Assembly (NCBI RefSeq): GCF_002975435.1
Contig: NZ_PCPT01000001.1
Location: forward strand, 186,001-250,000
Length of the DNA: 64,000 nt
Direction: 5' to 3'
From: Arthrobacter sp. MYb227
Lineage (GTDB): Bacteria > Actinomycetota > Actinomycetes > Actinomycetales > Micrococcaceae
The position numbers and the translations under genes are program-made. Within the stretch, counting starts at the first letter, position 1. Each line of letters opens with the position of its first letter. Shown here piece after piece: positions 9,070 to 19,031 of the stretch. The notes beneath the pieces were generated by a model. It saw only the letters and a program-made list of their open reading frames with translations, was not told the origin of the DNA and made no database searches.

Positions 9070-10320
9070 TCACATCGACGCGGTAGTTCTGCGCAATATC
9101 CGACCTTTTCCCCTGATTTTTCGTCCCGCCAGCGTGGCAATGGCAATTCTCAATGCAGAATTGGGCGCCGTTTCTGCTAGGGCACTGCCTGCAAGCAATG
9201 CCGACTCGACAGCTTGTGAATCGTGCGGGAGGTAGGCAATCACTGGATCTCCGGTTCCAAAACGATCCCAGGTCTCTGCCAGTGAACGCTGTGGAGCCGA
9301 TCCGATGCTCGCGGCAAGCACCTTGTTGAATATCACTTTGAGGGGTAGCTCACCAAGCACCAGGCGCATCTCATCAATGCCACGAATCAGCCGGGGAACC
9401 CCAATACTATTGGCTTGGCCCACCGCATAAATTTCATCGGCGATCCGTAGCATCGCTGCCGTTACGCCATTGCGTTGCGGGGCTGTTGTATCGAAGCTCA
9501 ACTCTTCGTCGAGTTCTAGGGCGCCCGCTACATCGATGACTATCGTGTCGCAGCGTTCTTGGAGGGCCAGTACCGCCCGGCGTAGCGCCGTGGGCCGTAA
9601 TTCTGGCCAACGGTTGGCACGCGGCAATCCTGTGGCCACCCTCATTTTCGCTCCGGCAATCAATACCGGGGCACAAATACGTTCAAGGCTTTGTGCATCA
9701 AAGCGGTCCTGGTCAACGGTCCGGCAGATCTGGGCTAATCCTGCGGCCTCATCGAGCATTGCTAATTGCACTGCTTGAGTTGCACCGTAGGTATCGGCAT
9801 CAAGCAAAATCACTTCCTTTCCGTCAAGTGCGCATTCAACCGCACAGTTCAAGGCAACTATTGATCGTCCCGGGGAGCCATGCGGCCCCCAAAAGACAAC
9901 GACGTTTCCGCGCTTAGGCGCCGGCCCCGATTCAGGCACGGGGACCGCCTTGATTCCGGCGGCACCGGTACCGCGCTGCTTTTCTCTGCAACATTCTTCA
10001 ATCAGCGCACCAAGTTCAACCGCATCAATGTCGGTTTCTGCGATGTGAGCTCCGGCGCGGTTGAGCCTACTTGACTGGGCAGGGTCATCGCAGAGCACTA
10101 TGACAGGTACCCCACGTTCGGTTATTGCATCAATATCCGCGGTTTCTACGCGCTCCGGGGCTCCGGCTAAGATTGCGGCGTCCGCGAGACCTGTCTCGCA
10201 AAGGGCGATCACCTCAATAATTTCTTCGCAGGTCCGTGCCACGGTAAGCACACCGCGCTGACGTTCCAATCGTTCAATCAGCTCACCATCGTCGGCCCAG
10301 AGAACTACAGAAATATTCAT
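9070..10320 (-). CDS. CpaE-like MinD/ParA-type ATPase
   Basis: The 416-residue protein has an N-terminal pseudo-receiver-like domain (about 1-115), a linker, and a SIMIBI/ParA-type ATPase domain (about 140-395). The P-loop reads WGPHGSPGRS, so the usual Lys before Ser/Thr is Arg and the MinD signature Lys is absent. As I recall, a GRT/GRS P-loop is common in actinobacterial members of this group. Walker B-like VILLDADTYG follows at about residue 170. In Tad pilus systems CpaE helps position the secretion machinery. The ATG overlaps the stop of the upstream SAF gene by 4 bases, so the two are translationally coupled. No CpaF, TadB/C or Flp pilin gene is nearby, so a pilus role is not established. 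Confidence 0.75.
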   Translation of the reverse strand: MNISVVLWADDGELIERLERQRGVLTVARTCEEIIEVIALCETGLADAAILAGAPERVETADIDAITERGVPVIVLCDDPAQSSRLNRAGAHIAETDIDAVELGALIEECCREKQRGTGAAGIKAVPVPESGPAPKRGNVVVFWGPHGSPGRSIVALNCAVECALDGKEVILLDADTYGATQAVQLAMLDEAAGLAQICRTVDQDRFDAQSLERICAPVLIAGAKMRVATGLPRANRWPELRPTALRRAVLALQERCDTIVIDVAGALELDEELSFDTTAPQRNGVTAAMLRIADEIYAVGQANSIGVPRLIRGIDEMRLVLGELPLKVIFNKVLAASIGSAPQRSLAETWDRFGTGDPVIAYLPHDSQAVESALLAGSALAETAPNSALRIAIATLAGRKIRGKGRILRRTTASM

Positions 10321-10973
10321 GAAGAACTCGCCGTGGGGTTGAAGACCAAGGTAATCCGTGCCTCGTTCGCCATAGCTTCAAGCAGATCGGCAAGCTTTTG
10401 GTCGTGGACCAATAACTCAACGGTGGTTCCTGAGGTTCCACCAAAGCCTGTGGCACGGGCAACCCTGTAGGTCACTTCGGCTCCCGGTAGTAGCAGCGTT
10501 GGTGCCGAGTACACATTTGCTGCACGATCTTTGGCAGCTACCCACACATCAACGTGGGCTCCGGCGGTGATGGCTGCGGGCAATTCATCGGGTAGATTTA
10601 CCGAGACCGGCCTGCGATTAGTTCCGTCTTCGAGCCCTATGGAACCTACGGGGATCAGCTCACCGGCTCGAATCAATGAATTGGCCCTACGCCCAACCAA
10701 TAGTTCGGGGTTTGCTGCAACATATCGTTGGCTCAGCGCGTCGAGTTTGATGTTCGCTACGTCAAGTTTCTCTGGCCCCAACTGCTCCCCCAAAGAGATA
10801 TCTGTCTTTGCGACGTACATGGGAACCGTTTTATCAAGTGCGCTGGTTAAGGCGATGATGCCAACTGTGGATGCCAGAACTATCAAGATTCCGAGCAATA
10901 GTCTTGGATCTTTCCAGCTTGGACGGGTAATGCGTCGAGATTCTCCGATCGCGCGTTCTGGCGCCGTTCCCAT
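10317..10973 (-). CDS. SAF domain protein (CpaB/FlgA-like), membrane-anchored
   Basis: The 218-residue protein has a short cytosolic N-terminus, one transmembrane segment (about 26-46, LLLGILIVLASTVGIIAL) and an extracytoplasmic SAF domain (about 55-120) with the typical IRAGELI stretch. A small C-terminal beta domain follows. CpaB proteins of this fold assemble with Tad secretins in diderms; in monoderm actinobacteria their role is unclear. I chose the ATG at 10973 because GAGGGG lies 7 bases upstream; the alternative GTG at 10988 falls inside that ribosome binding site. It overlaps the CpaE-like gene by 4 bases, and the pair forms a small operon. Confidence 0.8.
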   Translation of the reverse strand: MGTAPERAIGESRRITRPSWKDPRLLLGILIVLASTVGIIALTSALDKTVPMYVAKTDISLGEQLGPEKLDVANIKLDALSQRYVAANPELLVGRRANSLIRAGELIPVGSIGLEDGTNRRPVSVNLPDELPAAITAGAHVDVWVAAKDRAANVYSAPTLLLPGAEVTYRVARATGFGGTSGTTVELLVHDQKLADLLEAMANEARITLVFNPTASSS

Positions 10974-11099
10974 GAGTTTTCCCCTCACTTAGCCTCTCAA
11001 CGCAACCAAATGGCTTGGTCATCAAAAATTCTCTCTTGAGCCGACACCCTACGCCCGAATCTGGTCCGCTGAAAGGACCGGGGGTTGAAAATCTATCGT

Positions 11100-11645
11100 T
11101 CACGCTTCCCTGCGCACCCAAGCCACCGAGGCGATCGGCACGAATGCTCGGCCCTGAATTGAGGTCTCGCGACGAAATTCGTCGCGTGCATGCAGCGCAA
11201 TGGCCATGAAATCATGACCAACTTGGTCGAGGGTTCCGCTAGCCAACAGTGACCCATCGCAACCGCCGACGGAGATTCTAGATCGATCGCGAACTAGTGC
11301 ACGTAATGCTTGAGTAAACCTAGCACTCCCGCTGATGCTGCCCTCGCGCTGGCCGGAGGTTCTCTGCAGCCAGGTTCCTATGGCGTGTATGGGAATCAGC
11401 TCTTCAGTTTCTCCTCGGCGCAGCATCACCCAGTCCAAGCCCAGTGCACTAAGGCGCCCGTGTAAGCGTTCACCACCCAAGAGCCTTACTTCAATGTGCG
11501 CCTTGAGCTGTGGTGCAAGTAGTTCTCCAAAACTTTGACGGGCTTTTTCCACCCTGACGGTCTCTTGAATTTCAGCAGTTTTTTCTCGTGCGAATTCGGC
11601 GGCAAGCTCCGCCTCAAGGTCCTCAAATAATGATTCCCATCTCAT
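11100..11645 (-). CDS. Conserved hypothetical protein with Sm/SH3-like barrel pattern
   Basis: This 181-residue protein was not matched to a named family. The first 40 residues are acidic, Glu/Ala-rich and probably helical. Residues about 50-95 alternate as short beta strands (IEVRLLGGERLHGRLSALG, then DWVMLRRG and ELIPIHAIG), a pattern seen in Sm-like or SH3-like barrels. The C-terminus repeats a similar strand pattern (VGGCDGSLLASGTLDQVG, then RAFVPIASVAWV), which suggests two barrels. The ATG at 11645 has AGGGTG 5 bases upstream. It precedes the SAF/CpaE-like pair on the same strand with a gap of about 125 bases and may belong to that group. Function is unknown. Confidence 0.65.
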   Translation of the reverse strand: MRWESLFEDLEAELAAEFAREKTAEIQETVRVEKARQSFGELLAPQLKAHIEVRLLGGERLHGRLSALGLDWVMLRRGETEELIPIHAIGTWLQRTSGQREGSISGSARFTQALRALVRDRSRISVGGCDGSLLASGTLDQVGHDFMAIALHARDEFRRETSIQGRAFVPIASVAWVRREA

Positions 11646-11764
11646 GCACACACCCTAGATGCTGATTATCTTTTGCGGTACCCCCTAGCTTCCGCCACCG
11701 CTTAGTGCCACCATAGGTAACACAATGCATCAAATCATATGAAATATCATCAAATGGAGTCAAA

Positions 11765-12544
11765 ATGAAGAAAATCACCTCAACTGATGCTCTAACAGTG
11801 CTGGCTCTGTTTGGAATGTCGGCTTTGATGCTGATCTGCAGCGCGGTGATCTCCGCTCGCCTTGACTTAAGCCCGCATTCTCACCAGCAGTTAGATAGCA
11901 GTTCACTCGAGCGCCTTACTGGAGTGGTCATTGGGCTACTCGGCGCGTTAATCCTGTTTTGGCTTTTCTTATCCATTGTTGCCTCGGTTCTGACAACCCT
12001 TGGATCCCGCACCGGGCACCATCGCATGGCCCACGCATTGGCCCACCTCAGTCCGCCATTCATCATGCGCATTGCTGTGGCAACACTTGGTAGTTCGCTA
12101 GTCATTGCAACTTCAGCGAACGCGTCCGAACCACCGCAACATCCGGCCGCGGTGATCACCAGCAGCAACATAAGTGCCCTGCCAAACCCCACGCGATGGA
12201 ACCTGACTAAGGAAGAAACGCTGCCTCAAAACACCCTGGAAAATCAGGTTGAGGGACCCGAGCTGCTCTCCCCCGGATGGGTGCCCCAACCTATTTCCCT
12301 GCCGCTACAACGCGTGGCAGGCGGAACACCGCGCGCCGACCAAACCGAAGTGATAGTGCGGGCCGGAGATTCGCTCTGGTCAATTGCGGCAGCACATCTG
12401 AAGACCGGGGCAAGCGCCGCAGAAATCGCCGCAGTCTGGCCGCATTGGTACGAAGCAAACAAGATAATCATTGGCCCGAATCCCGATCATCTTGCACTTG
12501 GCCTAGTCCTGCACGCGCCGCCCGCGCTCAACTACACACATTGA
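11765..12544 (+). CDS. Membrane-anchored LysM domain protein
   Basis: The 259-residue protein has two or three hydrophobic segments in its first 125 residues (about 10-32, 55-80 and 100-118), an Ala/Ser/Pro-rich stretch, and one C-terminal LysM module (about 196-252) beginning IVRAGDSLWSIAAAHL. The LysM probably faces the wall and binds peptidoglycan. A TGGAG ribosome binding site precedes the ATG. It sits directly before an Rv3235-family gene, an arrangement seen next to secA in several actinobacteria. The two genes form a short plus-strand operon facing secA. The exact role is unknown. Confidence 0.8.
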   Translation: MKKITSTDALTVLALFGMSALMLICSAVISARLDLSPHSHQQLDSSSLERLTGVVIGLLGALILFWLFLSIVASVLTTLGSRTGHHRMAHALAHLSPPFIMRIAVATLGSSLVIATSANASEPPQHPAAVITSSNISALPNPTRWNLTKEETLPQNTLENQVEGPELLSPGWVPQPISLPLQRVAGGTPRADQTEVIVRAGDSLWSIAAAHLKTGASAAEIAAVWPHWYEANKIIIGPNPDHLALGLVLHAPPALNYTH

Positions 12545-12575
12545 CACCAAATTTTGGAACCAGTAGGAGCAGATC

Positions 12576-13220
12576 ATGAGCATCACCATCCTTGAACCGT
12601 TAACCGCCAATGGACCGCAACTGATGCTGCACGAAGATGTGTGGGTTGAGGATGCCGTGATACCGGTTCCCAGTCCAGCTGGCAAGCGCTTCCCCGAGAA
12701 CCTACACACCGCGCCGACGTCCCGGGGACGGCGTTGCGTTATTGAGCCTCCCGTTGTTACCGAATCGATCCGCAGCCCACGATGGAACATCGAAGAGCCA
12801 AACGTTGACCAATTTGAAATTCCGGAAGCTGTTCGCCCCATCATAGAAAAGATCTTTCCGCGGCCAGAATCCATACAGAACCTAGCAGAGTCCGTGGGCA
12901 CCGCGGTGCACGCTGTAGCACCGGCACTTTTAGAAGTCCTTGCCGGCGCAAGGCCTGCACGGCAACTCGCCGGAGTGCTCAATCCCGATTGCATGGGGAA
13001 GCTCGAATATCACGTCCAAATTGGCGAATCACAGCAGCCCGACCGGAATGTTTGTTGCTATAGCAATCCACGAGTCCTGCGTATTCGCGTCTCACAAGTC
13101 CTCCCCATGGTTTTTGAGGCAGCCGTGATTCTCTTGGATATTAAAAAAGTCCGTGCCACTGCTCTACGCATAGAACTATGGCACGGACGCTGGCAGGTTA
13201 CCGCCCTTGAAATCGGTTAG
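12576..13220 (+). CDS. Rv3235 family protein
   Basis: The 214-residue protein has a proline-rich, unstructured N-terminal half and a conserved C-terminal domain (about 108-214). That domain contains [19 protein letters not shown], the hallmark of the actinobacterial Rv3235 family. Such genes lie beside secA and the mtrAB-lpqB locus, as here. No catalytic motif is visible; the end looks like alternating beta strands ([19 protein letters not shown]), possibly an NTF2-like fold. AGGAG lies 6 bases before the ATG. The stop overlaps the secA stop tail-to-tail, sharing the four bases 13217-13220, and there is no room for a terminator between them. Confidence 0.8.
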   Translation: MSITILEPLTANGPQLMLHEDVWVEDAVIPVPSPAGKRFPENLHTAPTSRGRRCVIEPPVVTESIRSPRWNIEEPNVDQFEIPEAVRPIIEKIFPRPESIQNLAESVGTAVHAVAPALLEVLAGARPARQLAGVLNPDCMGKLEYHVQIGESQQPDRNVCCYSNPRVLRIRVSQVLPMVFEAAVILLDIKKVRATALRIELWHGRWQVTALEIG

Positions 13221-15937
13221 CGGCGCTTACCCTTTTTCTTCTTGTTGTTTCCCGCTGGCTTGGAAGCCGAACCACCGGTGCGTTCAATGTGAGTCGCAGC
13301 TTCGCCGCTCTCCTCCGGCGCCGTATAACGCAGCGTAGAAGGTTTGGCAGGTGCTTCAAGCGTTGGAGTGCTCAAGACCGGCCCACTAGTCATCGACCGG
13401 GCATCAGTCACTCCCGGAAGGGAAATTTCTGGTTCTTGACGTGTCTCAACCTCGATATTGAAGAGCATGCCAATGCTTTCTTCACGGATGGCTTCCATCA
13501 TGGTCTGGAACATGACGAAACCTTCGCGCTGGTATTCGACCAGCGGATCACGCTGAGCCATGGCACGCAGGCCGATGCCTTCCTTGAGGTAGTCCATCTC
13601 ATAGAGGTGTTCTTGCCACTTGCGACCAATCACCGAAAGCACCACACGGCGTTCGAGCTCACGCATATTCTCTTGGCCAACGGCCTGTTCGCGTGCCTGG
13701 TACTGCAGGCGAGCATCGGAGAGAATTTCACGCTCAAGGAATTCGGCACTCAACGAGCTACGGTGACCTGCTTCCTCAATAACCTCATCAATGGTGATGG
13801 AGATCGGGTAAAGCTGCTTGAGGTTGGTCCACAGCTGCCTCAGATCCCAATCATCGGCACTGCCTTCGGCAGTTGCCTCGGTGACCATTGCCTTGACCAC
13901 GTCTTCTAGGAAGTGGCCAACCTTCTCTTCGAGGTCTCCCCCTTCGAGGATTCGGCGGCGATCACCGTAGATAGCCTCACGCTGACGGTTCATGACATCG
14001 TCATACTTCAGCACATTTTTACGCTGCTCGGCGTTGGTGCCTTCAACCTGGGCCTGAGCGGTTTCAATGGCTTTGGATACAATCTTTGATTCCAGCGCAA
14101 CGTCATCTGGCATCGAGGGGTTGTTCATGATTCGCTGCGCTGCACCCGCATTGAAGCGGCGCATCAGCTCATCGGTCATTGACAGGTAGAAACGGGACTC
14201 CCCGGGGTCACCCTGACGTCCGGAACGACCGCGTAGCTGATTATCGATGCGACGGGATTCGTGACGTTCGGTGCCCAAGACGTACAGGCCACCAATTTCG
14301 GAAATTTCCTTGGCCTCGGAGCTCACCTGCTTCTTTGCATTTGCAAAGACATCGTCCCACTCAAGCTCATACTGTTCGGAGTTATTCTCCGGATCCAGTC
14401 CGCGACGTTCCATCTCTGCGACTGCTAGGAACTCGGCGTTACCACCGAGCATAATATCGGTACCGCGTCCGGCCATATTGGTGGCTACAGTGACCGAACC
14501 CTTCTTACCTGCTTGGGCAATGATTGCAGCTTCGCGTGCGTGCTGCTTGGCGTTCAGCACCTCGTGGCGGATGCCCTGCTTGGCCAACAGTCGGGCCAGA
14601 TATTCGCTCTTCTCCACGCTGGTAGTGCCAACCAATATGGGCTGGCCGGTTGCGTGGCGTTCGGCAATATCCTGAACAACAGCATCAAACTTTGCAATTT
14701 CGTTCTTGTAAATCAGATCCGGCTGGTCTTTACGAGCCAGCGGCTTGTTCGTAGGAATTTCAACTACGCCAAGCTTGTAGGTCCCCATAAATTCTGCGGC
14801 TTCGGTCTGTGCCGTACCTGTCATGCCTGCGAGCTTGCCATAGAGGCGGAAGTAGTTCTGCAAGGTTACCGTTGCCATGGTCTGGTTTTCGGCCTTGATT
14901 TCCACCCCTTCCTTGGCCTCGATGGCTTGGTGCATGCCTTCGGAGTAACGTCGCCCTGCCAACGAACGTCCGGTGTGCTCATCAACGATCATCACCTCGC
15001 CGTTGATCACGACGTAGTCTTTATCGTTCTTGAACAGCTCCTTGGCCTTGATGGCGTTGTTCAGGAAACCAATCAACGGGGTATTTGAGGCCTCGTAGAG
15101 GTTGTGAATGCCCAGGTAGTCCTCGACCTTTTCGATGCCCGCTTCCAGTACGCCTACGGTGCGCTTCTTTTCATCAACCTCGTAGTCGGTTTCGATACTG
15201 AGGCGATTTACCAACTTCGCGAATTCGGTGTACCACCGGTTTACGTCCCCTGAGGCCTGACCGGAAATGATCAGTGGGGTACGGGCTTCATCAATGAGGA
15301 TCGAGTCGACCTCATCGACAATGGCAAAGTTGTGGCCGCGCTGGACTAGCTCATCGGAGCTCCACGCCATGTTGTCGCGCAGGTAGTCGAATCCGAACTC
15401 GTTGTTCGTTCCGTAAGTGATATCTGCTTCGTACTGCTTACGGCGTTCGGCAGGATCCTGATTGGCAAGAATACAACCGCTGCTCAGACCCAGGAAACGG
15501 AAAACTCGTCCCATGAGGTCCGATTGGTATTCGGCGAGGTAGTCGTTAGTCGTGACAACGTGAACACCCTTACCGGCAAGAGCATTGAGGTAGGCCGGAC
15601 CGGTTGCCACTAGGGTCTTGCCCTCACCAGTCTTCATTTCGGCAATGTTTCCCATGTGCAAGGCGGCACCGCCCATGAGCTGCACATCAAAGTGGCGCAT
15701 GCCAAGGGTACGGTCCGCCGCTTCACGCACCGCAGCGAAGGCCTCTGGAAGCAGGCTCTCAAGTGACTCGCCATCGGCGATTCGAGCCCTGAACTTATCT
15801 GTTTCCGCGCGCAACTCGGCGTCAGTCAGGGCACGGAATTCACTATCAAGCAGGTTGATAGCGTTTGCATATCCACGCAACTTCTTTAGCGTTTTCTTGT
15901 CGCCGGTACGCAGGATACGTTCAAGCAGTGATGCCAC
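13217..15937 (-). CDS. secA: Protein translocase ATPase SecA
   Basis: The 906-residue SecA is the ATPase that drives preproteins through SecYEG at the membrane. Walker A (MKTGEGKT) lies near residue 100 and Walker B ([15 protein letters not shown]) near 203. The second nucleotide-binding fold holds [14 protein letters not shown] and the arginine-finger region [13 protein letters not shown], followed by the helical scaffold and wing domains. The C-terminal tail is Lys/Arg-rich and lacks the Cys-rich zinc motif found in proteobacterial SecA. I chose the GTG at 15937, preceded by GGGAG 7 bases upstream; the frame continues to 15958 without a better start. It lies downstream of a ycaQ-like gene and hpf on the same strand. 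Confidence 0.97.
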   Translation of the reverse strand: MASLLERILRTGDKKTLKKLRGYANAINLLDSEFRALTDAELRAETDKFRARIADGESLESLLPEAFAAVREAADRTLGMRHFDVQLMGGAALHMGNIAEMKTGEGKTLVATGPAYLNALAGKGVHVVTTNDYLAEYQSDLMGRVFRFLGLSSGCILANQDPAERRKQYEADITYGTNNEFGFDYLRDNMAWSSDELVQRGHNFAIVDEVDSILIDEARTPLIISGQASGDVNRWYTEFAKLVNRLSIETDYEVDEKKRTVGVLEAGIEKVEDYLGIHNLYEASNTPLIGFLNNAIKAKELFKNDKDYVVINGEVMIVDEHTGRSLAGRRYSEGMHQAIEAKEGVEIKAENQTMATVTLQNYFRLYGKLAGMTGTAQTEAAEFMGTYKLGVVEIPTNKPLARKDQPDLIYKNEIAKFDAVVQDIAERHATGQPILVGTTSVEKSEYLARLLAKQGIRHEVLNAKQHAREAAIIAQAGKKGSVTVATNMAGRGTDIMLGGNAEFLAVAEMERRGLDPENNSEQYELEWDDVFANAKKQVSSEAKEISEIGGLYVLGTERHESRRIDNQLRGRSGRQGDPGESRFYLSMTDELMRRFNAGAAQRIMNNPSMPDDVALESKIVSKAIETAQAQVEGTNAEQRKNVLKYDDVMNRQREAIYGDRRRILEGGDLEEKVGHFLEDVVKAMVTEATAEGSADDWDLRQLWTNLKQLYPISITIDEVIEEAGHRSSLSAEFLEREILSDARLQYQAREQAVGQENMRELERRVVLSVIGRKWQEHLYEMDYLKEGIGLRAMAQRDPLVEYQREGFVMFQTMMEAIREESIGMLFNIEVETRQEPEISLPGVTDARSMTSGPVLSTPTLEAPAKPSTLRYTAPEESGEAATHIERTGGSASKPAGNNKKKKGKRR

Positions 15938-16001
15938 GAGGCAGCTCCCAAATCTCAAGCACAGGAATTCTGGCCTGTTCAGTCTACGTGAGAGATTGCT
16001 T

Positions 16002-17234
16002 TCACTTGTGGTTATCGGCCAATTTTGGCGAGCTTAGTGAAAACTCTAAGCCTGCTGCCAGATTTCCCCGAGGTAAAATCAGCACTTTATCAAGATTCAG
16101 CCAGCTGGCCATCAGTCGAAGCTCGGATGCTAACTCTTGTGCAGTTTCGACCGGTGCATGGGGCTCTGCGTAGGCACCACGTACCAAAAGTGTCCTACTT
16201 TCTCGGTCAGCTTTTACATCGACGCGCGCCACCAGACGTTCTCCTAGTAGAAATGGGAGCACGTAATAGCCAAACACTCGTTTCTCGCTTGGCGTATATA
16301 TTTCGAGCCGATATGAAAAGTTGAACAGCTTTTCTATACGTTTGCGGTTGAACACTAGCGAATCGAAGGGACTTAGCAAGGCCCGTCCGGAGGTGGTCCG
16401 CGGGATTTTGGTACCTGGATGCAAAAAGAACTTTTCTTTCAGCCCCTCGATAGTTATCGTTTCAAGTATTGATCGATCCACGAGATCCGTGAGCACCACC
16501 GTGCTTTGCTTAATCGGCAATCTGAAATAGTCAGCTAGGCAATGTGCACTGCCAATACCGTGAGCGTCAACGGAGGCCAAGAGCAGTCGTTCCATGGCTT
16601 GGATCGGGTCAACATTTAGCTCCGTTCTTCTGGCTTGCTGACCGACGTGCTCATGAATCGTGTAAAGACGTTCGAATTGTTTATTGCGGCCTTCGGTTCC
16701 AATAATGCCATCGGCAAACATTGCTTCAAGGATTCGTTTGACCGCCGACCAATTCCATCCCCAATGAGAAGTGTCTTTGGCTTGGTCATGACCCAACGCA
16801 TCAGAAATGTCGCGGGCGCTCAGGGGTTCCCGATGCAGCAATAATCCATAGATTCTCTCGCTGAGCTCACGGGCCGATTGATCAAGATCTTGTGAGCTAC
16901 CCACCCAACGGCGGCGCTGCCATGGAATTAGATCAGCAAAATATTCGGCTTTGATCAATGATGCTTCGTGAGCCCAATATTCAATGACCTGCCGTGGTTT
17001 ACGCACGCTGAGACTATCAAGTAGTTCCGGGTCGTAGGGCCCAAGTCGTGAAAAGATCGGTAAATATTGCGCACGTGTTAGCACATTGACCGAGTCAACT
17101 TGCAAGAGCTTCAACTTATTAAAGGTGCGGCCCACCGCGCCAATCGTAACCGGTGCGGTGGGCCGTGCCCGATGCAGCCCTTGGGCCGCTAAGGCAACGC
17201 GACGAGCTTGTGAGAGAGAAAGATTTCTAGCCAT
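16002..17234 (-). CDS. YcaQ/AlkX-family winged-helix DNA glycosylase
   Basis: The 410-residue protein has the HTH_42 fold of tandem winged helices. It carries the family's QxD catalytic motif (QVDSVNV, Q45 and D47), then ARYLP-like [20 protein letters not shown], a [17 protein letters not shown] helix and the C-terminal [18 protein letters not shown] region. Family members unhook interstrand crosslinks and remove bulky alkylated bases. No strong ribosome binding site precedes either candidate start (17234 ATG or 17246 GTG); I used the ATG that gives the usual MARxLS-type N-terminus. It lies 24 bases after hpf and 64 bases before secA, so it interrupts the usual hpf-secA adjacency and may be cotranscribed with hpf. 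Confidence 0.85.
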   Translation of the reverse strand: MARNLSLSQARRVALAAQGLHRARPTAPVTIGAVGRTFNKLKLLQVDSVNVLTRAQYLPIFSRLGPYDPELLDSLSVRKPRQVIEYWAHEASLIKAEYFADLIPWQRRRWVGSSQDLDQSARELSERIYGLLLHREPLSARDISDALGHDQAKDTSHWGWNWSAVKRILEAMFADGIIGTEGRNKQFERLYTIHEHVGQQARRTELNVDPIQAMERLLLASVDAHGIGSAHCLADYFRLPIKQSTVVLTDLVDRSILETITIEGLKEKFFLHPGTKIPRTTSGRALLSPFDSLVFNRKRIEKLFNFSYRLEIYTPSEKRVFGYYVLPFLLGERLVARVDVKADRESRTLLVRGAYAEPHAPVETAQELASELRLMASWLNLDKVLILPRGNLAAGLEFSLSSPKLADNHK

Positions 17235-17258
17235 GAGCCCTGTCACTGAATGTAGTTC

Positions 17259-17969
17259 TTATGCTTCGACCGTTGCAGCCTCACGGTAGCGGCGGGTTTC
17301 CAAAGTGGATTCGTCGGTAGCCTCCGGATCCAGGGTAATGGTGCCGTAAGAGTACTGCTGGGTTCCCTTGGCCTTGCGAGCGTAAACCACCGAGTGTGCC
17401 CCGGTAGCAGCATCGACAAAGAGATAGAAGGGGTGACCGATCAGCTCCATGCGGTCAACAGCGTCATCAACGGTCATGGATTCTGCAGGGAAGACCTTGC
17501 GGCGAATCTCAATCGGAGGTGCACCGTTCTCGGCCGCCTCTGCGACCTGTCGAGCTTCTTCTTCCTGCTGGGCCAAGCGCGTTGCTTCGTGAAGCGGCAA
17601 CGAGCTGTCGGCTGGCTCAAGCCCACTGGTTGCCTGATGAACTGCCTTGGGCGTTCGGCTACCGTGGTGGATCTTGCGACGATCCCTAGCCTTACGCAGA
17701 CGCTCGAGAAGCTTTGCGAATGCGGTGTCAAAGGCTGCGAATTTGTCCGCGGCCTTCGCCTCGGCACGGATGGCCGGTCCCCGTCCCAGGACCGTCAATT
17801 CGACGGTCAGAGCATTCTCGGCATTTCGTGCATGCTGCTCCTTGGTGACCTTGATGTCCAAGCGCTGGATCTTTGTTGCAAGCTGATCGACCTTGTCGAT
17901 CTTCTCGTCCACGTACTCGCGGAAGCGATCCGTAACACTGACATTGCGTCCGTTGATCGTCATCTCCAT
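17259..17969 (-). CDS. hpf: Ribosome hibernation-promoting factor, long form
   Basis: The 236-residue long HPF has an N-terminal S30AE domain (1-105) beginning MEMTINGRNVSVTDRFREYV, a charged linker, and a C-terminal dimerisation domain (about 175-236) containing SMTVDDAVDRMELIGHPFYLF. Long HPF proteins dimerise 70S ribosomes into inactive 100S particles in stationary phase or stress. The start at 17969 is fixed by GGAGG 5 bases upstream; two earlier in-frame ATGs lie inside or before that site. The leader also contains a stem-loop at 18001-18034. Its neighbours comF, lpqB and mtrB-mtrA upstream and secA downstream match the conserved actinobacterial order. Confidence 0.95.
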   Translation of the reverse strand: MEMTINGRNVSVTDRFREYVDEKIDKVDQLATKIQRLDIKVTKEQHARNAENALTVELTVLGRGPAIRAEAKAADKFAAFDTAFAKLLERLRKARDRRKIHHGSRTPKAVHQATSGLEPADSSLPLHEATRLAQQEEEARQVAEAAENGAPPIEIRRKVFPAESMTVDDAVDRMELIGHPFYLFVDAATGAHSVVYARKAKGTQQYSYGTITLDPEATDESTLETRRYREAATVEA

Positions 17970-18000
17970 GGTGTCCTCCATCATTGCTCAGGTGACACAA

Positions 18001-18034
18001 CAGCGACCGAAGAATTCACTCCTTCCGGTCGCTG
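18001..18034 (-). terminator. Hairpin between comF and hpf
   Basis: CAGCGACCG (18001-18009) pairs exactly with CGGTCGCTG (18026-18034) around a 16-base loop. It lies about 105 bases after the comF stop and about 30 bases before the hpf start. There is only a weak T-run on minus. It could end comF transcripts or shape the hpf leader. Confidence 0.4.
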
Positions 18035-18138
18035 AAGATGGGCCATTTTCCCTTTTCCGGGTGCCCATACTTCACCCTATGACAGATGCTCAGATAATCA
18101 AGGATGTAGCAATTATTACTTCATCGCCATCAGCATAA

Positions 18139-18954
18139 TTATCGCTTTTCATCGGGTGCCGGAGTACTTGCAATAACTACAGCCCCACAGGGGACAACGC
18201 ATTTCCCTTGCAGAGCACGATATGCCTCCGCGAGCGTTGCACCGGTGGTGAGCACATCATCGATAAAGAGCACTTGCGCACCCGAGTTCAATGCATCGCT
18301 AATTCCCGGTTGACGCCGAGCAAGCATCGTATTGTGCACCGAGGCTCGGCCACGTCGACCACGCATCTTTTGGGAGCTACCCAAGGAGGCACCCGCCGCA
18401 TACCGCAGCGCGTGAACAACTCGAGTATTTTCTGGTAGCAAGTGCGCCTTGAATACTCGATGCAGTAGTAATCCCACGGGCCAATATCCCCTAACAGCCA
18501 ACGCCTTACGTCGGCTCGGCACAGGAACGAGAAGAACCTCACGCGCTGGATCGGTCAGCTCGTTCAGCGCCGCACGGAGCGCTCGAGCAAGCAACGGAAC
18601 CAAGACTTTTGAAAGCGAAACCATCTGATGATTCTTGTAGGAAAGCAGAACACCAGCAAGCTCATGTTCATAGCGTCCGGCAGTAATCACCGGCATCGGC
18701 AGCCCCGCCATATTCAGCGGCAAGGCGTCGGCAAACTCCTCAACACGCTGCGGGCGAATAGCTACTGCGCCTAGGGTCTGGGAACATGCGGCACACAATT
18801 TCTCGTCAAGCCGTCCGCAGCAGACGCATTGGACGGGAAATAGCAGGGCAGCAGTTGCGTGTAAAGCAGTTCGAAGCTTGCGGGTTTCTTTCCAACCCCA
18901 GACCACATCACAAAGCTTGAGCATGCGCTCGAAAGCCCTTTCGAGAGACTTCAT
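18139..18954 (-). CDS. comF: ComF family amidophosphoribosyltransferase-like protein
   Basis: The 271-residue protein has an N-terminal zinc-finger pattern (CVCCGRLDEKLCAAC, about 43-57) and a C-terminal type I PRTase domain. The PRPP-binding loop VLFIDDVLTTGATL is near residue 230. ComF proteins help internalise single-stranded DNA in competent firmicutes; in actinobacteria the role is less clear. It lies downstream of lpqB on the same strand after a gap of about 77 bases. The frame begins at the ATG at 18954; I see no strong ribosome binding site. Family assignment is firm; function in this organism is inferred only. Confidence 0.88.
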   Translation of the reverse strand: MKSLERAFERMLKLCDVVWGWKETRKLRTALHATAALLFPVQCVCCGRLDEKLCAACSQTLGAVAIRPQRVEEFADALPLNMAGLPMPVITAGRYEHELAGVLLSYKNHQMVSLSKVLVPLLARALRAALNELTDPAREVLLVPVPSRRKALAVRGYWPVGLLLHRVFKAHLLPENTRVVHALRYAAGASLGSSQKMRGRRGRASVHNTMLARRQPGISDALNSGAQVLFIDDVLTTGATLAEAYRALQGKCVVPCGAVVIASTPAPDEKR

Positions 18955-19031
18955 GTCTCAAGAGTCGCGCCTTGACCGGATATTTAGCCGCTCACAAATC
19001 ACTTTGGGGATAACTAGGTTATCCAGAGCAG

